This document shows, piece after piece, positions 8,350 to 16,981 of a DNA stretch of 40,945 nt (its first letter is position 1; the number at the start of each line of letters is the position of its first letter). The notes beneath the pieces were generated by a model. That model was not told where the DNA came from. It ran no database searches and worked only from the letters and a program-made list of their open reading frames with translations. The stretch covers positions 1 to 40,945 of the forward strand of contig JAJDVT010000044.1 of the NCBI GenBank assembly GCA_022826005.1, given 5' to 3'. Both the position numbers and the translations under genes were made by a program. This DNA comes from Gemmatimonadota bacterium. Lineage in GTDB: Bacteria; Gemmatimonadota; Gemmatimonadetes; Longimicrobiales; Gaopeijiaceae.

Positions 8350-10308
8350 GTGACCGACGTGCCGGTCGGCGGATGGCACGGAATCCGCACGGACCAGAAC
8401 GGCCGCGTCATCGCCATCGAGCTGGGTGGCAACCGCCTGCGGGGCTCGATACCCGGCAGTCTGGGCGGTCTCAGCGAGCTGCGGTTCCTCCAGCTCTTTG
8501 ACAACGAGATAACGGGCCCCATCCCGCCGGAGTTGGGAGATCTTTCGAACCTCGTATTGCTGAGCCTCTATCGGAACCGGCTCAGCGGACCCATTCCACC
8601 GGCACTGGGGAACATGACGGGGCTACGCGAACTGTCGGCGCATGACAACGCCCTGTCCGGACGGATTCCCGACGAATTCGGCGACGCGAAGGCCTTGAGG
8701 TGGCTGAATCTCGCCAACAACTGTCTTGACGGTCCGCTCCCCGATTTTGGCGCACCCGGGAAACTGAGGGCGTTGTTCGTGTCGGGGAACGCCGGTCTCT
8801 ACGGAGACCTGCCGCCGGGCCTGCCCGATCTTCCCCTCGAGCAGATCGCCTTCGATGGCACACAGCTGCGGGCGCCCAGCCAGAGTTTTCGGGATTGGCT
8901 GGCCGGGCCCAACATCACGAACCATACGGGCCTCGAGTGGAACGCGACGACGGACCGCGAGGCCCTGGTCGAACTGTTCCACGCCACCGGCGGGCCCCAA
9001 TGGAGAAACAGGACGGGCTGGCTGAGCGAGCGGCCGCTGGGAGAGTGGGCCGGAGTTGACACGAATGCGGATGGACGCGTCGTCCGGCTCCTGCTGAGAG
9101 GCAACGGACTGGTTGGCGCCATTCCGTGCCGGCTCGGCACCCTTACGGCGCTCAAGGACCTGTATCTTGACAACAACCGACTCAAGGGGGGCGTGCCGGC
9201 GGCGCTCGGCAGCCTGGTCAACCTGCAGGTCATGGCGATCAACAACAACCAACTGAGCGGTGAGATCCCGGCATCCCTGGGCCTCATGAGCAGCCTGGTC
9301 CGGCTGAACCTGAGCGAGAACGGTTTTTCGGGTTGCCTTCCGGCCGAGATCGGCAATCTGAACCAACTGAAGGTGCTGGCCGTCAGTGGCAATAGCGACC
9401 TCGCGGGCGCGTTGCCGAAGAGCTACAAGGGCCTGATGAACCTTGAGCTGTTCTATTTCGACGAGACCGGGTTGTGTCAACCGGAGGGCCTGGAGGCGTG
9501 GTTGGCAGGCGTGCCGAAGCTTCGGGGAACGAAGCCGTGCAACGCGACGACGGACCGCGAGGCCCTGGTCGAACTGTTCCATGCCACCGGCGGGCCCCGA
9601 TGGAGAAACAGGACGGGCTGGCTGAGCGAGCGGCCGCTGGGAGAGTGGGCTGGAGTTCGCACGAATCAGGCTGGACGCGTCGTCCGGCTCCTGCTGGGAG
9701 GCAAAGGACTGGATGGCGCCCTTCCGTGCCGGCTCGGGACCCTTACGGCGCTCAAGGACCTGTATCTTGACAACAACCGACTCGAGGGGGGCGTGCCGGC
9801 GGCGCTCGGCAGCCTGGTCAACCTCGAGACGCTGGACCTGTACAGCAACCGCTTGACCGGTCCGATTCCCGGCACGCTGGGCAACCTGAGGCACCTCGTC
9901 CGGATGGTCCTGAGCTTGAACCGGCTGACCGGCGGGATTCCGGAGGAGTTCCGCCAGTTGAAGAACCTGCAGGTCATGGCGATCAACAACAACCAACTGA
10001 GCGGTGAGATCCCGGCATCCCTGGGCTCCATGAGCAGCCTGGTCCGGCTGAACCTGAGCAACAACGGGTTTTCGGGTCGCGTTCCGGCCGAGATCGGCAA
10101 TCTGGGCGAACTGAAGGTGTTGGCCGTCAGTGGCAATAGCGGACTCGCGGGCGCGTTGCGGCAACGCTACGAGCAACTGAACCTGGAGGTGTTCCATTTC
10201 CACGATACCGACCTGTGCGAACCGGAGGGCCTGAAGGCGTGGTTGGCAGGCGTGCCGAAGCTTCGGGGAACGAAGCCGTGCACGTGGCTTCACGAGAAGG
10301 ATGCCTGA
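8350..10308 (+). CDS. Leucine-rich repeat protein, 5'-truncated
   Basis: LRR protein of the plant-type repeat class found in large bacterial surface or secreted proteins (LxxNxLxGxIPxxLGxLxxL). Three sections are visible. A first LRR block (residues ~1-195) is entered mid-domain. Two near-identical blocks follow, each opening with NATTDREALVELFHATGGP and closing with GVPKLRGTKPC. The family normally starts with a signal peptide and an ALxxLYxATDGxNW motif. Here a TGA at 8305-8307 is followed directly by NPLDGQNWRRPDNW, so the N-terminus and export signal are missing. The start given is simply the first in-frame GTG. The 62-nt repeat A abuts the broken end, suggesting rearrangement removed the 5' portion. 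Likely a non-functional remnant or a gene needing another start; ligand unknown. Confidence 0.8.
   Translation: MTDVPVGGWHGIRTDQNGRVIAIELGGNRLRGSIPGSLGGLSELRFLQLFDNEITGPIPPELGDLSNLVLLSLYRNRLSGPIPPALGNMTGLRELSAHDNALSGRIPDEFGDAKALRWLNLANNCLDGPLPDFGAPGKLRALFVSGNAGLYGDLPPGLPDLPLEQIAFDGTQLRAPSQSFRDWLAGPNITNHTGLEWNATTDREALVELFHATGGPQWRNRTGWLSERPLGEWAGVDTNADGRVVRLLLRGNGLVGAIPCRLGTLTALKDLYLDNNRLKGGVPAALGSLVNLQVMAINNNQLSGEIPASLGLMSSLVRLNLSENGFSGCLPAEIGNLNQLKVLAVSGNSDLAGALPKSYKGLMNLELFYFDETGLCQPEGLEAWLAGVPKLRGTKPCNATTDREALVELFHATGGPRWRNRTGWLSERPLGEWAGVRTNQAGRVVRLLLGGKGLDGALPCRLGTLTALKDLYLDNNRLEGGVPAALGSLVNLETLDLYSNRLTGPIPGTLGNLRHLVRMVLSLNRLTGGIPEEFRQLKNLQVMAINNNQLSGEIPASLGSMSSLVRLNLSNNGFSGRVPAEIGNLGELKVLAVSGNSGLAGALRQRYEQLNLEVFHFHDTDLCEPEGLKAWLAGVPKLRGTKPCTWLHEKDA
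8941..10284 (+). repeat. Internal direct duplication in the LRR gene
   Basis: Bases 8941-9540 and 9541-10284 are highly similar copies of one LRR block. The second has 144 extra bases (between 9824 and 9968), exactly 48 codons or two LRR units, bounded by the short direct repeat AACCT. The copies differ otherwise only at scattered positions. Confidence 0.85.
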
Positions 10309-10467
10309 GGCGGGCGGCGTCTCGGTCCCCGGGTCCGCTGGGGCCTGCATCGGGGAACACTGGCCGGCTGCACCGGGGGTGGGTGCGAGTTCCGGCCGTA
10401 GCGGCCAGAGCCGCCCGGACCGCCCTGGGACGATCCCCGCACCCCCGGCATTTGCGAGTTTGGCGCT

Positions 10468-10488
10468 GCCGGGCAACGCTCGCCCGGC
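10468..10488 (+). promoter_or_regulatory. Hairpin before the small-ORF/lipase cluster
   Basis: Perfect 7-bp stem GCCGGGC/GCCCGGC with a 7-base loop, about 40 bases before the first small gene. No T-run follows, so it is not an obvious terminator; a 5' leader structure is possible. Confidence 0.3.
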
Positions 10489-10526
10489 GCGCAACCGACA
10501 GCCGACAACCATTAGGAGTATCCGAG

Positions 10527-10646
10527 ATGAGCGACAACGTTTTCGGCAAACTGCATACCGCCGTTGGTATGGAGCCGGCGCCAGTTGGATTGCCCGCACC
10601 GAAGAACTTCACAGCAGAAGTCAGAACGGGGGAAACAACAGAATGA
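10527..10646 (+). CDS. Small protein, 39 aa, unknown
   Basis: A short gene supported by a good ribosome-binding site (AGGAG at 10514-10518, 8 bases before ATG). The product starts MSDNVFGKLHTAVGMEPAPVG and ends RTGETTE. It has no hydrophobic stretch, cysteine cluster or domain I recognise. Its stop overlaps the next start (ATGA at 10643-10646), indicating translational coupling to the next reading frame. It may be the first cistron of an operon that ends in the lipase. Confidence 0.5.
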   Translation: MSDNVFGKLHTAVGMEPAPVGLPAPKNFTAEVRTGETTE

Positions 10647-10970
10647 GTATCACCCCACAGATAATCACTCAGGAAGTCACGGACCTGCTGTTCCAAGGCC
10701 ACAACGCCGTCAACGGGGCGACCTTGACGCCGCCCGCCTGATCGTGGCCGCACTCCGCGACGCGCATTTTGCCAAGGCCGCTAACGCCTTCCGTGCCAGA
10801 ATCGAGGCCGAGAAGAGCCAATGGCAGCGTTCTTCGGGAAGCTGCAGTATCCGTTGGCTCTTCTACGTCCCGATAAGACGGTTCTGGGGCTGCCGACAAT
10901 CAGGCCGGAAGCGAGGGCGGCAAGCCGTGCTGATACCTCACCACGATCACTCGGGACGCGACAATGGTAG
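10643..10970 (+). pseudogene. Small helical gene, apparently frameshifted
   Basis: Opens with ATG overlapping the preceding stop and reads MSITPQIITQEVTDLLFQG, closing at TGA 10741 after 32 codons. A shift to the -1 frame at the GGGG run near 10716 continues a protein-like helical sequence, DLDAARLIVAALRDAHFAK. A further -1 shift near 10820 gives FFGKLQYPLALLRPDK. That last frame also has its own ATG (10821) and stops at 10968-10970, overlapping the lipase start at 10964. Either one decayed gene with two single-base indels, or two separate microproteins (10643-10741 and 10821-10970). No family recognised. Confidence 0.4.
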
Positions 10971-12241
10971 AGTCCATACTTGAAACCGTCACAGGCTTGA
11001 TTAGCTCGTTCTGGCCATATCTTGCGGCTGTCGCAGCCATACCGGCTGTCAGTACCGCCATATTGACTTATGTCCGCCGCCCCAAGTCGCCGGCGGCAGG
11101 GCGACATGGATTCCTGTCGAGGAGCGAACTCCTCCGCCCGCCGCTGAGACGACCCGCGTACAGCGACCGGATGGCTTACGTGATGGCCGAGATGTCGGAC
11201 CTCGCCTATTGCGAGTTCGAGAATCCGAGCTTTCTCGAAGAGGCTGGGACTGCTGCGGCGGGCATACGGACACCCGAAGAGATGACCGAGTTTCTGAGCG
11301 GGTTTGCCGCGAATCTCCTCGGGAGAGAACGGGCCCTGGGCATGGACTTCCTGCGGCAAGTGCTGGAGAGCAAGGGGTTTTCGCTCCTCGACGTGATCGA
11401 CATCGCCGACACGCAGGGTTTCGTCTGCAAGAGAAACGCCACGGGAACCGACCCGGCCTATCTGGTCATCGCGTTTCGCGGGACAGAGAAGAAGGTGTCG
11501 GATTGGCTTACGGATGCCAACTGCGTTCCGCGATCGGAACCCAAGGGAAGCGGCAAGGTCCATACAGGATTCTGGAAAGCCATGGCCGAGAACGAGGACT
11601 CCAGCGGAGAGACCGTCGAAGCGAAAATCAAGCGATTCAAAGACCAGGCTGCTCAAGAGGGTCTTCCTCTTTTCGTCACGGGTCACTCGCTTGGTGGTGC
11701 GCTGGCGCTGTTGGCCACGAAGCTGGTGGCACCGGATGTGGATGGTGCTTGCTACACGTTCGGCGCGCCGCGAGTGGCGAACTACGAGTACTTCAGCGAG
11801 GTAAAGACGCCTGTTTACAGGGTTGTGAATTCGAGTGATATCGTGCCACGAGTACCACCCGGAGCGGGGTTGGAGGCGGGACTGATGCTTATTCGGGGTT
11901 TGGCGTGGGCACTCGGCTTCGCGCCACCCGTAGCATCCCTGCTCAACAAGCTGGAGGAACGTCTGGATAAGCTAAATGGCTATCGCCATTTCGGTGACCT
12001 CCGGTACCTGAGCGACGTTGGCGAGGGCAGATTCGAGCGAGTGCGGCTGCTCACAAACCCTCCGGCAATCGACCGGGTAATGTGGATGTGGCGGCGGATC
12101 GCTAAGAGCGCATTGATGCCGATCCGAAGCCATAACATGGTCATCTATCGAAAAAAGCTGGAACAGATCGCGGGCCGCAGGAACGTGAAGGGACACCCGG
12201 CGCGGACGGACGCAATTGCGGTCATGCCCGAGAGTCAATAG
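10964..12241 (+). CDS. Class 3 (fungal-type) lipase, membrane-anchored
   Basis: Alpha/beta-hydrolase predicted to cleave acyl esters, most likely lipids. An N-terminal hydrophobic segment at about residues 5-36 (LISSFWPYLAAVAAIPAVS) looks like one membrane anchor. The lipase core includes the conserved AFRGT strand-turn. The nucleophile elbow GHSLGGA has its Ser near residue 243. The acidic residue is in SSDIVPRVPP, and a C-terminal His in SHNMVIYRKKL completes the triad. At 425 aa it is longer than a minimal domain because of an N-terminal helical region and a hydrophobic insert after the Asp motif (AGLMLIRGLAWALGFAPPVA). The start overlaps the stop of a tiny upstream frame, suggesting coupled translation. 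Lipases of this class also serve as membrane-attacking effectors in interbacterial and antiphage systems; whether this one does is inference from the accessory setting. Confidence 0.8.
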   Translation: MVESILETVTGLISSFWPYLAAVAAIPAVSTAILTYVRRPKSPAAGRHGFLSRSELLRPPLRRPAYSDRMAYVMAEMSDLAYCEFENPSFLEEAGTAAAGIRTPEEMTEFLSGFAANLLGRERALGMDFLRQVLESKGFSLLDVIDIADTQGFVCKRNATGTDPAYLVIAFRGTEKKVSDWLTDANCVPRSEPKGSGKVHTGFWKAMAENEDSSGETVEAKIKRFKDQAAQEGLPLFVTGHSLGGALALLATKLVAPDVDGACYTFGAPRVANYEYFSEVKTPVYRVVNSSDIVPRVPPGAGLEAGLMLIRGLAWALGFAPPVASLLNKLEERLDKLNGYRHFGDLRYLSDVGEGRFERVRLLTNPPAIDRVMWMWRRIAKSALMPIRSHNMVIYRKKLEQIAGRRNVKGHPARTDAIAVMPESQ

Positions 12242-12566
12242 GCATCCGCGTCGAGGGCGCAATCGTCGAACTTGAGCTGGTGGTGCCGGCAGCGGTGTCG
12301 GACTACGCAAGTGACCAGGCCCAACTGGTCCCGATGGTCAACGGGTGGCGCAGACATACCTGGCCAAACGGACGACCCCCACGACGTCAAGAATGAAAGC
12401 GGGCCATGAGTTCGCCGTGCCCGGTTGGTACCAACGCTTGGACGTGCTCATGCGGGCACGTAAGCTGTCCGGCAAGGTCGTCGTCCGTGTTCCCGTTGAG
12501 GACCGGCGAGCCGTTGCTGACGAAGCGACAGTCCGCCGTGCGGTCCAGCCACCTCTGGAAATGGCA
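12242..12566 (+). other. Spacer with coding-like remnants
   Basis: No intact gene is convincing. Two pieces in different frames look protein-like: VELELVVPAAVSDYASDQ just after the lipase stop, and GWYQRLDVLMRARKLSGKV farther on. They may be fragments of one decayed gene. The frame holding the second piece runs into the 3' end of the minus-strand gene, which argues against it being functional. Confidence 0.35.
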
Positions 12567-13778
12567 TCAGAGAGCGAATCCCGGTCGTGGGATTCGGACC
12601 CAGATCGGGAGGTGATCGCTTACGGTGTGTTCGAATCTCGCGCCCAACTTCCTTTTTTCGTCCGACGATAAACCACGATACGACTTGCTTCTCAATGTCT
12701 GGGAAAACAGCTCGGCGAAATCGAAAACGCCGAACTCGAAGTCGTCTGGATTCCTTCGGCGCGTCCAGGAGTCAAGCCACGTGTCGTTGGGCAACCGGTG
12801 TTCATCGGCACCGCGGAAGAAGCCGATGTGATCGTAGGTTTGGCTGGCACGCGCGTTCGTCCGCAGGAACTTCCGATGCTTGGGATGCTTGTCTAGGAAC
12901 GGAAAGTACACCCGCCGCTCGTCCGTATCGCCGAAGTGCCTTGTGTTGAGTCCTCGGATCCGATCGTCGATCCGCTTGCGATCCACCCTGGGTCTGTCGA
13001 AATCGAGATTCAGATCACCCAATAGGACAAAATTAGGTGTCACCATTTTCCTTCCCCCGCTCTTGAGCCGGCCGATCAGCCAATCAAGGAGCGCGTCGAA
13101 CTCCTGTTCGCGCTCCTTCATCCTGCCATAAACAAGATGGACATTGACGGCCGTGAACGTCAGCGGAGGTTCGTCGTTTGCCGCGGGTGCCTCGAAGGCG
13201 ACCACATGCGGACTGCGGACGAATGTCAGGAACCTCGACGGCACGAATCGAGGCTTGGTCTTTCTCAGCCCCTGGGTGTAGTCGGCAAGCTTCCGCCGGT
13301 GCACCTCCAGGTGTGTCGTCCAGTCGTCGTGGTGCTTGAGCAGCTCGGTCAGGATCGCTGTACGATCAAAAGTCAGATCGGAAGCGAGTTCCAAGCGCCT
13401 TATCCTGCGGCTCCTGTAGAGAAAGGCCAGCCGCTCGGCCATCCCCTTGCGGCCCGGAACGCTGCCAGTAATGTCGGAAACCGCCAGCCCGTACTCGCCC
13501 GGTAGCCCGGCAACCTGGGCTTCCGTGCGCTGCCGGAGGTGCCGCAGCCCGGACAGATCGTCTTGGACTTCCTGTATTGCGACGAGGTCGCAAGAGGCGC
13601 AAAACCGCGCCATGAAGTCCAATTCCCGTTCCCGACCGGCCACCTTTCCTAGTTTCCGGATGTTGAAGGACCCCAGCACGAGAGACTTCTCGCGACCACC
13701 TTCTGGCATACCGTAACGCCGAAGATCCGAATCCAGCGTCTCTTCTATGAGATCCCATTCCGGATCGGTGAATGACAT
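12567..13778 (-). CDS. Endonuclease/exonuclease/phosphatase-family protein
   Basis: Metal-dependent phosphoesterase of the DNase I/EEP fold, 403 aa. All hallmark motifs are present in order: Asn39 in GSFNIRKLG, Glu70 in VAIQEV, His214 in VNVHLVYG, Asp255 and Asn257 in GDLNLD, and the closing SDH at residues 387-389 in VSDHLPIWV. The catalytic set is therefore intact. The family covers DNases, RNases, sphingomyelinases and inositol phosphatases, and the substrate cannot be told from sequence. There is no signal peptide, so it is probably cytoplasmic and acts on nucleic acid. It stands alone, convergent with the lipase and in tandem with the minus-strand membrane protein about 90 bases upstream. 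Confidence 0.85.
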   Translation of the reverse strand: MSFTDPEWDLIEETLDSDLRRYGMPEGGREKSLVLGSFNIRKLGKVAGRERELDFMARFCASCDLVAIQEVQDDLSGLRHLRQRTEAQVAGLPGEYGLAVSDITGSVPGRKGMAERLAFLYRSRRIRRLELASDLTFDRTAILTELLKHHDDWTTHLEVHRRKLADYTQGLRKTKPRFVPSRFLTFVRSPHVVAFEAPAANDEPPLTFTAVNVHLVYGRMKEREQEFDALLDWLIGRLKSGGRKMVTPNFVLLGDLNLDFDRPRVDRKRIDDRIRGLNTRHFGDTDERRVYFPFLDKHPKHRKFLRTNARASQTYDHIGFFRGADEHRLPNDTWLDSWTRRRNPDDFEFGVFDFAELFSQTLRSKSYRGLSSDEKRKLGARFEHTVSDHLPIWVRIPRPGFAL

Positions 13779-13871
13779 GGAATGCTCCCGTGTGACTATT
13801 GGGTGGAAGGCACGCTCACTGCGGCCGAATTGGGCAAGCGCGCCCGGGCTTGAGACAGAGCGGGCATCAGT

Positions 13872-14678
13872 TCAATCGAGCGGGCCGACGACGCTTAGCT
13901 CGAGTTGCGCGAACCCGAACACCGCCCACGGTTCCCTATCGGGATCGTTGTGGACGGCCCTGGCCACAAACACCGCAAAGAACTGTCCGTTGTACGCAAA
14001 GACCTTGAAGTTCTTCGTAATGAGCGCGTCGGCCTCAACGACGGAGTCGTCGTCCCGGCTGAGGATCGAATAGCCATTGTAGTCGTCCCGATAGCCGGTG
14101 GCGCGGATTCGGAACGGGTACGGCGGAAAGAGGTCGTCCTCCATTCCCACAGCCAGCTCCTCGGTGAACTGGATGGCTCGACCGCTCGGCATCCCCACTT
14201 GATTGAACAAGCCGACCGAACCGAGCGAGGCGGGATCAATTCTCGCGAGCGTCTGGTCTCCCGCGGCTACGCGAAACGCCCCCGCTACGCTGGCCGCACT
14301 CCAAACAGCATCGGAGAGTACCGACGGGTCGGAAATGAGCGAGTCCTGGCCCATTCTGATATCGACCGGAGTGCCCGTTCTGTCCATGGCCACCCAATCG
14401 GCAGGTGGGGGCTGGACGCTGGAACTGAGCGCCACGAGTTGACCGTTCACATACCACACCGCGATACAGCACACCGCGACACTCCCGCTGGCCTTGAATG
14501 TCGCCATCTTGAAGGTGCTACCCTCGACACCGCCAAGAAATCGGTAAAGGCACGCCGTCGTCACCAGACCCACGCTGATGGCGGTTATCACGGGCGGCTG
14601 GTTGAGCCAGAGCGAAACTGCGGCTCCGGCGGAGAACAGCGCGATCAGGACGAGCAGGATCTTGGTTTCGACGTTCAC
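13872..14678 (-). CDS. Hypothetical protein with N-terminal membrane segments
   Basis: 268 aa, family not recognised. Three hydrophobic stretches occupy about the first 85 residues (ILLVLIALFSAGAAVSLWL, VITAISVGLVTTACLYRFL, VAVCCIAVWYV). A soluble domain of about 180 residues follows, rich in beta-type sequence (FKVFAYNGQFFAVFVARAV near the end). The predicted arrangement is a membrane-tethered domain. No catalytic motif is visible. It precedes the EEP protein on the same strand with about 90 bases between, so co-transcription is possible but unproven. Confidence 0.6.
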   Translation of the reverse strand: MNVETKILLVLIALFSAGAAVSLWLNQPPVITAISVGLVTTACLYRFLGGVEGSTFKMATFKASGSVAVCCIAVWYVNGQLVALSSSVQPPPADWVAMDRTGTPVDIRMGQDSLISDPSVLSDAVWSAASVAGAFRVAAGDQTLARIDPASLGSVGLFNQVGMPSGRAIQFTEELAVGMEDDLFPPYPFRIRATGYRDDYNGYSILSRDDDSVVEADALITKNFKVFAYNGQFFAVFVARAVHNDPDREPWAVFGFAQLELSVVGPLD

Positions 14679-14931
14679 GTCTGGCTTCCTTCATACGATG
14701 GGGTTAGAACTGTCTGATCTCGACGCCCGTGTGGCAGGCGGCACGACATGCCTGCGCTGAGCCGGGATCGGTTATTCGCCGATCTGGTTTCCGCCCCGAT
14801 CAAGGACGAACCAGGGTGCGAGCCCTCTGTCCACCAGTCCTAATAAGTCAAGTCACCTGGTCCGGGCATGTCAATGGCTATCACCTAATCTTACACGTCG
14901 AGACGCGGCGTGGGGATCCGGCGGCTAGCTG

Positions 14932-15216
14932 ATATGGAAGGGCCCTCTGTCAAGTAGGGGTCTCGTTGTTTGTCATGGGCTGAAGGGGAGGTCGTCCGAG
15001 GTTCGCTTCGACGGTGAATCCTCCTGATATACGCCGGTTAGCGTTAGGCCAGAGCGGCAAGAATTCGGATTCGTCGGGAGCTGGCTCGATCTAGGTTGTG
15101 TGGGTCTCGGGTCCGGACCCGGTCCCGGCCACATAGCTAGCGCGAGCATTCTCCTGCCGTGCCTCGGGCGACCTCCCTCTATCAGCATTTGTGACTTGCT
15201 TCTCGTCTTATGGTTC
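14932..15216 (-). ncRNA. Candidate bridge/seek RNA region of the IS110 element
   Basis: IS110-family recombinases use an element-encoded RNA to pair donor and target DNA. In the IS1111 branch, as I recall it, that RNA lies downstream of the transposase gene. This 285-base non-coding stretch is in that position and contains a 12-bp palindrome, GGGTCCGGACCC, at 15109-15120. I could not fold it or identify guide loops. Confidence 0.35.
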
Positions 15217-16351
15217 TCAGGCGGCGCGCCGCCTTGTTTTGGTCTCCACCGCGCCGTCCTGCATGAGCGCCCACACGAACCCGGCCAGCTCCCGCGCCAC
15301 GGCCACCGCCGCGATCTGGCTGGTCTTCCGGCCCGCCAGCCGCTGGAACACCTTGTGGAGCCGGTGCTGCGCCTTCCAGCTATGGGCGATGGCCTCCGGT
15401 GGCTGGCCCTCCTGGCGGCGGTTCAGCACCGCGCCTCGCCGAGGCGGGAAGCGGTAGGTCCACGCCGCCTGCACAAGCACATGCCGGGCCCGGCTGTTGC
15501 CCGCTTTCGTGATCGAGCCCTGCCGCCTCGTTCCTCCGCTCGAGTGCTCGCTCGGCACCAGCCCGACGTAGGCCATCAGCTTGCCCGGGTGCTCGAAGCG
15601 TCGGAAGTCCCCGATCTCGGTGACCAACACCATCGCTGCCTGCGTCGAGATCCCCTTGAGGCAGCACAGTCGGCCGACTGCTTCCTTGTAGGCCGGCTCC
15701 AGCGCCAGCGCTTCGATGTGGCGGTCGAGCTCGTCGCGGCGGTCCACCTTGTAGTCCAGCAACGCCAGGTGCTCGCTGAAGACGGTCTGGTCCTCGGTCT
15801 CCAACACCGCGTCGCGCTGAATCGCGCGCAGCCACATCATGTGCCTGAGCGTCCAGTTCCTGCCCTCCCGATAGACCAGACCTCGACGGGCCAGGAACTT
15901 CAGGATGTAGTGGCGCGACCTGAGGATCTCCCGCTGGAACGTTCCCCGGCATCGCACCAGGTCGCGCACCCGCTCCTCCCGCTCCGTCGGCACCCGGATC
16001 GTCACCAGCTCTCCCGCCCGGTAGAGCCTCGCGAGCTCCTCGGCGTCCTTCCGGTCGTGCTTGCGGCGCTCGCCCAGGGCGCCGCGGAATCAGAGATGGG
16101 GCCACAATCTCGCAGGCATGGCCCCAGCTGCGGATCTTCCGCTCCAGCACGTAGCCGGCACCGCTCGCCTCGTAGCAGGCGCTAACCTCGTGTTCCCGGT
16201 CCAGCCGGTCCAGCAACCGCCTGAGGCCCCGAGGATCGTGCGACAGCCGCTTCACCAGCGTCGGCTCCCGCACGCCCTCCGGCAGCACCGCGATCATCAC
16301 GCTGTCCTTGTGGACATCCATCCCGACGTACACCTTGGTCTTCTTCTTCAT
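15217..16351 (-). pseudogene. IS110-family transposase, frameshifted
   Basis: Site-specific recombinase of the DEDD (RuvC-like) class. It starts at ATG 16349-16351 (MKKKTKVYVGMDVHKDS). Catalytic candidates are Asp in GMDVHKD, Glu in CYEASGAG and the pair in DRKDAEELA. The C-terminal Transposase_20 region is intact (LKGISTQAAMVLVTEIGD, GSITKAGNSRARHVL). Near 16073 one extra base moves the frame: the N-terminal frame reads SLIPRRPG then nonsense, while the correct continuation GERRKHDRKDAEELARLYRAG lies in the neighbouring frame. The DEDD domain is split, so the copy is probably inactive unless the base is a sequencing error; the family is not known for programmed frameshifting. Confidence 0.85.
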
Positions 16352-16468
16352 GGGGCCGGTCTCCTGTTCCGGTTGCGACCTCACGTGTCGCATGTGGCTC
16401 TGGCACCTCCGCTCACCGCAGGCGCTAACCCACGGTAAGCCGGCAGGGGCCGGCCCTTCCATATGTTC

Positions 16469-16484
16469 TAGGTCGGCCGACCTA
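16469..16484. other. 16-bp perfect palindrome beside the IS110 element
   Basis: TAGGTCGGCCGACCTA lies four bases outside the right inverted repeat. Some IS110/IS1111 elements insert at palindromic targets, so this may be part of the target site. Confidence 0.4.
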
Positions 16485-16981
16485 TCGTCCAGCGGCAACC
16501 CCCTTCGGCCTTCAGCGGCTCGGACTCATCTTGCCGAACCAGAGACACTAACGGGAATGCCGTTGAACCAAGGTACTACACGTCGCTCCGGACTATGGGT
16601 CCCAGATGTTCCCTCAATGACCAGGGAGCGTCTGCTCCACCGAACACGGAGTCGGAAGTCCGCTGCCTCGAAGCGGGCCAGCGAGGACGGTCGGACAGTT
16701 ACGCTGCGCTCCGCAGCGGGCCGCGCGTGGTTCCCAGGTCAGCGTTGCCGAGCCATGGCCAAGAGCGGGGAGCATGTGATTGGGGGGCGCTGATCGATCA
16801 ATGATCGAGCCGTCGTACTTCGGGGTGGAACCGCGACCCCCCTAGCGTGAAGATGCTATCTTTGAAGATCCGCCCGAAGAGCTGCGACCGGCGCGGGTGA
16901 CAGAACGCGGCGCTCAACGACGGCGGATGAGTGGACCCGCTTCTGCAGCCCGCAAAAGCAGAACCAGGAGGGCATTCGCGT
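16485..16981 (+). other. Intergenic region before the protease gene
   Basis: About 500 bases without a supportable gene. The one structured site is a perfect 15-base inverted repeat, TCGATCAATGATCGA at 16794-16808, which could be an operator for the downstream protease gene. No clear -35/-10 pair was found. Confidence 0.35.

Larger units (their letters stand above)
14932..16464 (-). mobile_element. IS110-family element, IS1111-like, defective
   Basis: Bounded by 13-bp inverted repeats, ATATGGAAGGGCC at 14932-14944 and its complement at 16452-16464, around a minus-strand DEDD transposase. The 1533-bp span fits the family. Sub-terminal inverted repeats and a long non-coding stretch after the transposase (285 bases, against 113 before it) are traits of the IS1111 branch. 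True ends in this branch lie a few bases outside the repeats, so the boundaries are approximate. Confidence 0.65.

Noticed and set aside
8623-10599. 658-codon minus-strand frame opposite the LRR gene
   Set aside because: Shadow of the LRR repeats; the plus strand encodes unmistakable LRR motifs.
12345-12671. 108-codon plus-strand frame between lipase and EEP gene
   Set aside because: No ribosome-binding site, overlaps the 3' end of the minus-strand EEP gene and only part of it looks protein-like; treated as a decayed remnant.
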